Source of the DNA: Promethearchaeota archaeon
Lineage (GTDB): Archaea > Asgardarchaeota > Lokiarchaeia > Sigyniarchaeales > SOKP01
Direction: 5' to 3'
NCBI GenBank assembly: GCA_004524385.1
Contig: SDNM01000015.1
Span: forward strand, 1-12,088
Length of the DNA: 12,088 bases
Numbering within the stretch: the stretch's first letter is position 1; each line of letters begins with the position of its first letter. Positions 6,317 through 12,088 of the stretch are shown piece after piece. The notes below the pieces were generated by a model. The model worked only from the letters and a program-made list of their open reading frames with translations, did no database searches and had not been told where the DNA came from. Made by a program: the position numbers and the translations under genes.

Positions 6317-7735
6317 ATGACTGAAGAAAAACCATCGATTAAAACATCAAAAAGAGCTCTTTTTGGTCTAAGTGCTATTCCCGACCAATTAACGTATCAA
6401 GCTTTTACAATTCTCGTATTTACTTTCTATTTTGCTGTAGTAGGATTACCCGTTCTATTTGTAATGGCTGCATATATCGTCTGGGGAATTTGGAATGCAT
6501 TAAATGATCCACTATTAGGAGCTTTATCAGATAGAACCAAATATAAGAAAAGATGGGGTAGGCGAAAGTTCTTTTTAATAATTTCTATGATTCCTCTAAG
6601 TTTAATAATGATACTATTATTTTCAGTTCCAATAGGTAATAAATTAATCGCATTTATTTATTTCATAATAATAATATTAACTTTTGAATTTGTCTATACA
6701 ATGTGGTCAGTGAATGTAAATGCTCTTTTTCCAGAAATGTTTCCTACTGAAGAAGAAAGGGCTAAGACCAATATATTTGTAAAAGGATTTATTATAATTG
6801 CTGTAATTTGTGCTTCTCTTATTCCCACCATCGTTATATCTCCTTTAATTCCGACTGAGGAAAATCCTTCCCAATCAACAATATTACACTTCCAACTAAT
6901 GTATATCAATGCGGGATTAATTATGGCAGTTATAATATTTTTTACTGCGTTGATATTCATAACTAAAGGTGTTCAAGAGAAGGAGCAGTTGACAGAAACA
7001 CTTGAAAAACAACCTTCTTTTATCGACTCTTTAAAATTTACTTTAAAAAATAAGACCTTTCTGAAATTTACCTTGGCAAATATGTGCATATGGTATTGCT
7101 TTACTACATTGCTTACCGCATTACCTCTATATTGTACATGGGTTCTTGGAATTAAAAAAGATGCTTTACTTATAGGCATCGCATTAATGTTAGCATTACT
7201 AATTGCTGCCTTTGTATTGCCTTTGCATATGAAGATCGGTCAAAAAATAGGCATGAGAAATGGGTTAATATTTACATTAGGTTTATGGATTTGTTTATTA
7301 TTTCCTTTTGTACTTTTATATGATGATCCTACTATTAGAATTATAGGAATTATCATTATTGCAATCCAAGGATTAGCATTAGGTGGAGCATTATTTTATG
7401 TAGATATTTTAATTGGTGATGTAATTGATTCTGATGAGGTAGAATTTGGAATTAAAAGATCAGCTAGTTATTATGGTATTAATGCTTTTATTCACAGGTT
7501 TTCCCAAATATTTTCTGTTATAACAATCGCCCTAATTTTTCAAGGTACAGGTTGGTCTAGCTATAAACCTAATCCTGGCACAAATATTATTTTAGGATTG
7601 AAATTGATTATGTTTTTATTTCCAGCTATTGCTCTCATAATTGGAATTCTATTCTTGAAGCTTTTTGATCTCCATGGAGATAAATTAAAGGAAATGAGAT
7701 CTAAATTAGAGCAAATACATTCAAAAAGGAAGTAG
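6317..7735 (+). CDS. GPH-family (MFS_2) sugar:cation symporter
   Basis: The 472-residue protein is strongly hydrophobic with about twelve membrane helices and no signal peptide. Residues 58-85 hold the family signature NDPLLGALSDRTKYKKRWGRR (given here as NDPLLGALSDRT followed by KKRWGRR), typical of the glycoside-pentoside-hexuronide:cation symporters (MelB, XylP, UidB relatives). Asp64 and Asp72 are in places where such transporters couple cations. A second conserved stretch, DVIDSDEVEFGIKRSASYYG, is found in the C-terminal half (about residues 371-390). The protein would bring a glycoside or pentoside into the cell with Na+ or H+. Substrate is not readable from sequence; the GH31 alpha-xylosidase-type gene 5.3 kb to the left is a plausible partner. 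It stands alone as a transcription unit, divergent from the EMC3-like gene and convergent with secY. Confidence 0.87.
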   Translation: MTEEKPSIKTSKRALFGLSAIPDQLTYQAFTILVFTFYFAVVGLPVLFVMAAYIVWGIWNALNDPLLGALSDRTKYKKRWGRRKFFLIISMIPLSLIMILLFSVPIGNKLIAFIYFIIIILTFEFVYTMWSVNVNALFPEMFPTEEERAKTNIFVKGFIIIAVICASLIPTIVISPLIPTEENPSQSTILHFQLMYINAGLIMAVIIFFTALIFITKGVQEKEQLTETLEKQPSFIDSLKFTLKNKTFLKFTLANMCIWYCFTTLLTALPLYCTWVLGIKKDALLIGIALMLALLIAAFVLPLHMKIGQKIGMRNGLIFTLGLWICLLFPFVLLYDDPTIRIIGIIIIAIQGLALGGALFYVDILIGDVIDSDEVEFGIKRSASYYGINAFIHRFSQIFSVITIALIFQGTGWSSYKPNPGTNIILGLKLIMFLFPAIALIIGILFLKLFDLHGDKLKEMRSKLEQIHSKRK

Positions 7736-7742
7736 AAAAATC

Positions 7743-7751
7743 TTTTTTTTT
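7743..7751 (+). terminator. T9 tract after the GPH transporter gene
   Basis: A run of nine T starts eight bases past the TAG stop, followed by C and four more T. It fits an archaeal U-tract terminator. It lies in the 83-base space between convergent genes. Confidence 0.55.
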
Positions 7752-7759
7752 CTTTTCAT

Positions 7760-7777
7760 ATTATTATTAATAATAAT
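7760..7777. repeat. 18-bp perfect palindrome between convergent genes
   Basis: ATTATTATTAATAATAAT is its own reverse complement. It lies between the transporter stop (7735) and the secY stop (7819). A role in ending secY transcription is possible, because no U-run follows secY on the minus strand. As a simple ATT/AAT repeat it may also be chance. Confidence 0.35.
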
Positions 7778-7818
7778 CCTTCTTGTTCGATCTTTTCTTA
7801 GATTCACCGAAAATGAAA

Positions 7819-9288
7819 TTAATCCAATCCAAGAAAGCCCCGCATGCTTGGATATTGCTGAGCAGCGATCTCCTTAGATATAGTCTCAGCGTATTGGTGT
7901 ATAATGCCTATAGCGATGAGAAGGCCGGTACCTGAAGTCAATGCACCTAAACTATCCGCCATAAAACTCAAGCACGCTATGAGTATCCCATTAAGCACAA
8001 TAAGAACGGGGATATAACGGTCTAGTATCTTTTCTATGATTCTCGCCGAACTGCGAAAGCCAGGAACCATCATTCCGGAGTCTAAAATTTGCTGTGCGAT
8101 GTCACGGCTAGCTAGTCCCGATACCTCGACCCAAATCTTCCCGAGGTATATACATAGGATTATGAATATAAAAAGATAAACAACCGCCCGTAACGGATCG
8201 TCCACTAGCGCGTCAATCCCCAATGGCGGTGAAAGATAATATATCAAACCTCATTTCGGTACGAGATAGCCTCCTGTGCCTGCCCCTGTATCTTGGTATT
8301 CGAAAGTCCCAAGTAGATCAAGCCAGAAGTCATTACCTTGACCGCGTAATCCGGACCGTGGTCCTGCTAACAATTGACCAAAAAACAGTAAATTGGCATA
8401 TAAAGCGTTAACTAAAATAACAGGAATATTAGAAACATAGAGCAATTTCATTGGATATTTGCCTTTAAAACCTCGATAGCCTCGATACGCTAACGGAATC
8501 TCCACACGCGTGCCCTCAAACCACACAACAATTATAAATATAATAATCGTAGTAATAATTCCTAAAAGAGACGGCAACTGCCCTCGTATCCAGATATCAT
8601 CTAAATTTGTCGTAGGATCGTCATCAAACAAAACATAAAAAAATGCTATAATTATACCTCTTGGAATACGTCCTTGCCCTGGAGCTTCGATAAAACTAAA
8701 TGAATTCCAAAAGATTTGACCAGCAACGCCTGCTGCGATAAATAAAGAAACACCGCTACCAAGCCCCCATCCTTTTTGAAGTAATTCATCTAGCAAAATA
8801 ATAATAATCCCTGCAAATAATAATTGTAAAAAAATCAACACAATGCTTTCTACTCCAAGATCAGTTGGTCTACCAAAATGGCCTCCAATAATATATGCTA
8901 TTATATTAAACATAGTCAGAAAAATAGCCATAACTTTTTGTGTGCCACTAAACATTGCCCGATCGTATGGATCGTTCATATCAACGTTGATAATCTTAGA
9001 TCCAAGTAGTAGCTGCATAATAAGTCCCGCTGTTACTATAGGTCCAATTCCTAATTCTGTTAATGTCCCTCTTTGGCTGGCGAGTATTACTCTTAACCAA
9101 TAAAAATAATCTGTTGAATCTTCAAGTTCGACGCCATATAAAGGAATGTTTGACATTATTAGATATATAATCAAGACCACGGCAGTCCAGATAAATTTTT
9201 CCTTGAATGCCACTTCCCTCTGAGGATTTCTTATTTCTGGCATTATTTTGACGAATGGAGTAAAGAATCTTAAAAATGCTCCTGCCAT
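7819..9288 (-). CDS. secY: protein translocase SecY, interrupted by one in-frame TGA
   Basis: Read through, the frame encodes 489 positions, normal for an archaeal SecY with ten membrane helices. The start MAGAFLRFFTPFVKIMPEIRNPQREV-like region, GIGPIVTAGLIMQLL (after the plug helix), GGSGVSLFIAAG-like segment, YVSNIPVILVNAL (helix 7) and YYLSPPLG (before helix 8) match archaeal SecY. SecY is the central channel for protein export and membrane insertion. After residue 345 a TGA (8253-8251) interrupts the frame in the external loop between helices 7 and 8. The frame resumes with no shift: GLIYYLSPP follows directly. The first piece holds helices 1-7, the second (from TTG at 8247) helices 8-10. 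Here secY lies alone instead of at the end of the spc operon. The downstream part of the gene is richer in G+C than the upstream part. Confidence 0.93.
8251..8253 (-). other. secY: in-frame TGA inside secY
   Basis: The codons before are GTA-CCG-AAA and those after are GGT-TTG-ATA-TAT-TAT, all consistent with SecY. One substitution (for example from GGA) would restore a sense codon. TGA is used as a normal stop at the end of the P0 gene, so general reassignment of TGA is unlikely. A base error, a real nonsense mutation and recoding all remain possible. Confidence 0.95.
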
Positions 9289-9321
9289 TTTATCTCAGCT
9301 CTTTATTTTTAGTAGATTAGG

Positions 9322-9328
9322 TTATAAA
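9322..9328 (-). promoter_or_regulatory. candidate box A for secY
   Basis: TTTATAA on the minus strand, about 34-40 bases before the secY ATG (9288). Transcription would start near 9300 with a leader of about a dozen bases. The call rests on position and pattern only. Confidence 0.35.
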
Positions 9329-9542
9329 TGCGATTTTAGTATTAATCCAGTTATAAAAATTAAAAGTGAATTAAAAAAAAACTTTTTGATCTAGGCAAAT
9401 TTATTGCTGAAATCTTTTCGGAAAATAGAATGAACGAGAAAAATATTCTTCAGAATACTCTTTCTGGATTTTAATATTTATAACAAATTGAATAAATCCT
9501 AAATATAAAATAAGTAATGTAGATCTATCAAATTTTAAGAAA

Positions 9543-9568
9543 TATTAAAAAAAAATATTAAAAAAAAA
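9543..9568 (-). terminator. tandem U9 terminators after rpl12
   Basis: The 13-base unit TATTAAAAAAAAA occurs twice head to tail (9543-9555 and 9556-9568), giving two U9 tracts in the minus-strand transcript within 40 bases of the L12 stop codon. A third U9 tract lies at 9373-9381. Repeated U-tracts fit termination of a highly transcribed ribosomal operon and insulate secY. Confidence 0.6.
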
Positions 9569-9582
9569 TTAGTTATAATATA

Positions 9583-9882
9583 TTAGAAGAGAGAACCAAT
9601 TCCAGTTGGCTCTGCTTCTTCTTCTTCCTCTTCCTTCTTTTTTTCTTTAGGAGCCTCTTTGGCGGGTTCAGCACCCCCACTAACAGAGGTAGCCATTACT
9701 GGTGCTGCTGTTGCGGAAGCTATTATCTCATCAATTTTCTTCTGCTTTAAACCTGCAATTATTTTACTAATTTGAGATTTATCGGGTTCTACACCAGCAG
9801 CCGTCAAAACTTTTTCAATAGCCGCCTCTGTTATTTTTTTTGAAGCTGTATGAAGTAAGAGCGCAGCATATATACTTTCCAT
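9583..9882 (-). CDS. rpl12: ribosomal stalk protein L12/P1 (archaeal)
   Basis: The 99-residue protein starts MESIYAALLLHTASKKIT, the archaeal L12 dimerisation domain (about 1-60), followed by an Ala/Pro-containing hinge and a highly charged Lys/Glu tail ending EPTGIGSLF. Such tails recruit and stimulate translation factors with GTPase activity. Several copies bind the C-terminal spine of P0. Length is normal. GAGGT at 9891-9895 stands eight bases before the ATG and is a good Shine-Dalgarno match. The gene ends in TAA and is last in the operon, 73 bases after P0, the only sizeable gap within it. Tandem U-tracts follow. Confidence 0.96.
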   Translation of the reverse strand: MESIYAALLLHTASKKITEAAIEKVLTAAGVEPDKSQISKIIAGLKQKKIDEIIASATAAPVMATSVSGGAEPAKEAPKEKKKEEEEEEAEPTGIGSLF

Positions 9883-9955
9883 ACTTCTTTACCTCTTTTT
9901 ATTTTATTTTTTTCTTTTGTTAGTTTATTAATTTTAAATTTTTCATCTTAGATTC

Positions 9956-10855
9956 TCATCCAAATAGTCCTCCGATTCCTGGAGCACTCTCTTCTTCTTC
10001 TTCCTCCTCATCTGGTTTTTCTTCCTCGGATTTAACCTCCTCTTTTTTCACTGAAGCTGTAATTCCACCTTCAAAAATTATAGTATTGATTATTTTTGCA
10101 TCAAATACTGCTTTTTTAATATACTCATCTATCATATCTTCAAGGAAAATAGGTAATTCAAAAAGAATTTTTAACGCAGCTAAGTGGCATGATGCAACAT
10201 CTCGTTGAAACGCTTCTATATCCATGTACAATGTATCTTCTGGTATTCTTTCTCCCTCACTCCAAGCGTAATGGATTTTAATTAATGATTCTACCGGTTT
10301 AATCCCAAGCTTTTTCAAAACTGCCGCTTGTTTAACATCTACAATTTCTCCAGCTTTATGTGTTCTCGTCTTCTCGCGAATCCATATAGTATCGTTCTGA
10401 ATACGAGTAGGTAATCGTAATGTCATATTTAGCTCCGAAATTACTTGTCCAGTAGGTAATCCTGTATCTCCAGCAGGAACCCAAATGTCTACGGGAGTGA
10501 TTTCATCGGGCTTGGCAGGTACCATCCATTCACTTTCGTTAAAAATCTTTTTTAAATCAAAAAGGTTCATATTTGTAAAAACAAGACTTGATTGTCCAGG
10601 GATATTTTTAGCTAAATCATCAAGATTTGATTTTTTTGACTCTTTTTTGTACTTTTCAATTGCTCTTATTTGTATACTCTTCTTAGACATTCGAATTTCC
10701 GCTTTTCCTCTCAAAATCTTACGAGTATCTTGAATTTGCTTATCGTTAATACTCCCAACCATAATCACCGCAATATTTTTATATTTTTTAAATAAATCTA
10801 CTAAGTATTCAATTTCATCCAATTTCCATTGTGGAATCTCCTTTTTTGATATCAT
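9956..10855 (-). CDS. rpl10: ribosomal stalk base protein P0/L10
   Basis: The 299-residue protein combines the L10 rRNA-binding domain (about 1-105, with VIMVGSINDKQIQDTRKILR and RMSKKSIQIRAIEK-type motifs), the archaeal/eukaryotic insertion domain (about 110-180: PAGDTGLPTGQVISEL and ADxx-like region), helical spines at about 205-260 that bind L12 dimers, and an acidic tail ending SAPGIGGLFG. It anchors the stalk to 23S rRNA. Length is at the short side of the archaeal range (about 290-340). It starts with ATG one base after the L1 stop, which suggests coupled translation. It ends in TGA, which shows that this genome uses TGA as an ordinary stop. Confidence 0.97.
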   Translation of the reverse strand: MISKKEIPQWKLDEIEYLVDLFKKYKNIAVIMVGSINDKQIQDTRKILRGKAEIRMSKKSIQIRAIEKYKKESKKSNLDDLAKNIPGQSSLVFTNMNLFDLKKIFNESEWMVPAKPDEITPVDIWVPAGDTGLPTGQVISELNMTLRLPTRIQNDTIWIREKTRTHKAGEIVDVKQAAVLKKLGIKPVESLIKIHYAWSEGERIPEDTLYMDIEAFQRDVASCHLAALKILFELPIFLEDMIDEYIKKAVFDAKIINTIIFEGGITASVKKEEVKSEEEKPDEEEEEEESAPGIGGLFG

Positions 10856-10856
10856 T

Positions 10857-11588
10857 TTATTTCACCCCCAATGTCTCTAGATATTCATTATCTATCTTGA
10901 TCGGTCGTCCCATTGTAGTCTTAATAAACATCGATCTAAAGTTGTTATATTTATGAGGCATTTGATCTGCAACATAATCGACAATAGTTTTCATGTTTTC
11001 CAGAATTTTATCCATTTCCATTGATTTTTTGCCAATTTTTACCTGTAATACTGGATTTTTTTTGACTATAATCCTAACAATTTTTTTATATCTCTCAACA
11101 GCTGCATTAAGATCATCTATTGATGAAATAATTCCATATCCCGATGGAAAAGGTTTAGGCATTTTTCCAGCTGGTCCTAAAAATCTGGCCAGAAAACGAG
11201 CAACGTCGCGCATATTCTTGTCTTGCACAACAAAAAAATTATATTTTTTCACGAATTTTTTTTTGTCTTTCTTTTCTTCCCGATCCAAAGCTGCCAAACC
11301 ATCTGGGTCAAGAGTATCCAATCCTATTTTTTTAGCTTCTAATAATATCTCATCAGAAGCAATCACACATATGTTAGGTTTATCCTCTGTTATCACCTCG
11401 TTAGGCAATATTAATTCCTTGTCAAGTCTCTGTTTTGGATCACTTAAATTAATATCCTTTAAGTTTATTATGAAATCAATAGTTTCGTCAAATTTGCGAA
11501 TTTTATCTTTAAATCCTTCTTTCTTTATAATCGAAAAGTCAATAGCAGCATTTAACGATCTTTTTAATAATTTATCATCCACTTTCAT
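10857..11588 (-). CDS. rpl1: ribosomal protein L1 (uL1)
   Basis: The 243-residue protein carries the L1 signature GPAGKMPKPFPSG at residues 138-150, followed by the second RNA-binding part with VKIGKKSMEMDKILENM. It forms the L1 stalk, which helps release deacylated tRNA from the E site. It is about 20 residues longer than typical archaeal L1, mostly in charged Lys/Glu/Asp stretches in the middle (about 100-118). It starts three bases after the L11 stop and ends one base before P0. In some archaea L1 represses its own operon by binding the mRNA; I saw no clear copy of that site here. Confidence 0.96.
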   Translation of the reverse strand: MKVDDKLLKRSLNAAIDFSIIKKEGFKDKIRKFDETIDFIINLKDINLSDPKQRLDKELILPNEVITEDKPNICVIASDEILLEAKKIGLDTLDPDGLAALDREEKKDKKKFVKKYNFFVVQDKNMRDVARFLARFLGPAGKMPKPFPSGYGIISSIDDLNAAVERYKKIVRIIVKKNPVLQVKIGKKSMEMDKILENMKTIVDYVADQMPHKYNNFRSMFIKTTMGRPIKIDNEYLETLGVK

Positions 11589-11591
11589 ATT

Positions 11592-12088
11592 TTACGATTC
11601 CTCCTTTATTTTATCGTCATATTCTCCCTTGTCTATTCTCTCTTGAACGATTTTAGGATCCACACCCTCAACAGTTAAACCTACGGATAAGGCTGTTCCT
11701 ATTACTGTTTTAACACAAGTTTTAAATGTCTTATCTAAAAAGATATCTTTTTTAGCATTAGCTACTGAAATTATTTGGTCGATAGTTAAATTTCCAATCG
11801 TATCCTCACCTGGATTTGAAGCCCCTTTCTCTACACCGATTTCTTTTAGCAATAATGATGCTGTCGAAGGAGTTTCTACAAATATTTCAAATTGCTTTGT
11901 TTGAGGATCGCATTCAATCCTCACTGGAACAGTTAATCCTTTAAACATCATAGTTTGTTCATTTACAGCGTCCACAACATCTTTGATATCTGCACCGAGG
12001 AGTTGAACCCAACTCCGCGTTTATGCCTGTTGGACCAACTGCTGGACCAATAGGGGGCCCTCCTGAAGCATTAGGGGTATCTTTCGAA
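11592..12088 (-). CDS. rpl11: ribosomal protein L11 (uL11), partial and frameshifted
   Basis: The gene runs off the right edge. From 12087 the minus strand reads SKDTPNASGGPPIGPAVGPT then GINAEL, the L11 N-terminal domain with its Pro-Pro-Ile-Gly-Pro switch region. At 12008-12010 the frame shifts. In the next frame it continues VQLLGADIKDVVDAVNEQT and the rest of L11, including the C-terminal rRNA-binding domain (TIDQIISVANAKK, IGTALSVGLTVEG), to TAA at 11592. Removing one G from the GGG run joins the two parts as GINAELVQLLGADIKDVV. A GTG at 11975 is not the true start, as conserved L11 sequence lies upstream. L11 binds the GTPase centre of 23S rRNA with P0. It heads the L11-L1-P0-L12 operon visible here. 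Confidence 0.93.
12008..12010 (-). other. rpl11: one-base insertion (frameshift) in rpl11
   Basis: Plus-strand CCC (minus GGG) appears to be one base too long. With GG the two conserved parts of L11 fuse cleanly. A short homopolymer near a sequence end is a common place for read or assembly errors, so a true mutation is less likely. Confidence 0.85.

Larger units (their letters stand above)
9289..9582. other. gene-free space between secY and the stalk operon
   Basis: No convincing gene is visible in these 294 bases. They hold a minus-strand TTTATAA (9328-9322) that could be the secY box A about 35-40 bases before its ATG, and a second TTTTTATAA at about 9360-9352. A U9 tract for the minus strand lies at 9373-9381 and two more close to L12. 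The rest is AT-rich filler. Confidence 0.5.

Noticed and set aside
7819..8247. A separate small membrane protein of 142 residues starting at TTG 8247
   Set aside because: It is in the same frame as the upstream SecY part and continues the SecY sequence (helices 8-10) directly, so I treat both as one interrupted gene.
8251..8253. TGA reassigned to an amino acid across the genome
   Set aside because: P0 ends in TGA exactly at its conserved GGLFG terminus, so TGA serves as a normal stop.
8223..8411. A 62-residue plus-strand frame across the secY TGA
   Set aside because: It is antisense to conserved SecY sequence and resembles nothing I know.
10993..11646. A 217-residue plus-strand frame
   Set aside because: It is antisense to L1 and low in complexity (Ser/Phe/Leu rich), as expected opposite a Lys/Glu-rich gene.
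11592..11975. A complete 127-residue L11 starting at GTG 11975
   Set aside because: Conserved L11 sequence (PPIGPAVGPTGIN) lies upstream in a neighbouring frame; the shorter form would lack the N-terminal domain.
1..12088. CRISPR array, insertion sequence or phage genes
   Set aside because: I saw no regularly spaced repeats, transposase or integrase frames, or phage structural genes.

Overview
The window is AT-rich archaeal DNA (about one third G+C by eye) and most probably comes from an Asgard archaeon, perhaps a Lokiarchaeia-like lineage. The archaeal assignment is firm: P0/L10, the acidic stalk protein L12/P1, L34e, L14e, archaeal CMP kinase, archaeal SecY, a DUF106/EMC3-type insertase and an intron-bearing tRNA are all present. 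The Asgard assignment rests mainly on a probable Vps28-like ESCRT-I protein (3114-3758). It sits directly behind a zinc-ribbon multi-pass membrane protein that resembles the Yip1 family. The lineage call is inference.

Layout from left to right: (1) 1-974 is the 3' half of a GH31 alpha-xylosidase-type glycosidase, cut by the window edge. (2) 1043-2110 is rtcA, RNA 3'-phosphate cyclase. (3) 2201-3758 holds the zinc-ribbon/Yip1-like membrane protein and the Vps28-like protein, one base apart. (4) 3860-5242 is the conserved archaeal series L34e - CMP kinase - L14e. (5) 5304-5439 is tRNA-Ser(GGA) with two introns, one in the anticodon loop and one in the T-loop. (6) 5496-6101 (minus) is the DUF106/EMC3-like insertase. 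(7) 6317-7735 is a GPH/MFS-type sugar transporter. (8) 7819-9288 (minus) is secY, interrupted by an in-frame TGA. (9) 9583-12088 (minus) is the stalk operon L11-L1-P0-L12, with a one-base frameshift in the L11 gene close to the window end.

The genes fall into three themes. The first is translation: L11, L1, P0 and L12 build the GTPase centre and L1 stalk, with L34e, L14e and tRNA-Ser alongside. The second is membrane protein insertion and membrane remodelling: SecY, the EMC3-like insertase, and the Yip1-like/Vps28-like pair. The third is sugar use: the GH31 enzyme and the GPH transporter. Two normally indispensable genes, secY and rpl11, each carry a single-base lesion. Either the sequence has base-level errors here or something unusual happens at these sites. 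The best leads are the two-intron tRNA, the Yip1-Vps28 pair, the secY TGA and a long palindrome in the L14e leader.
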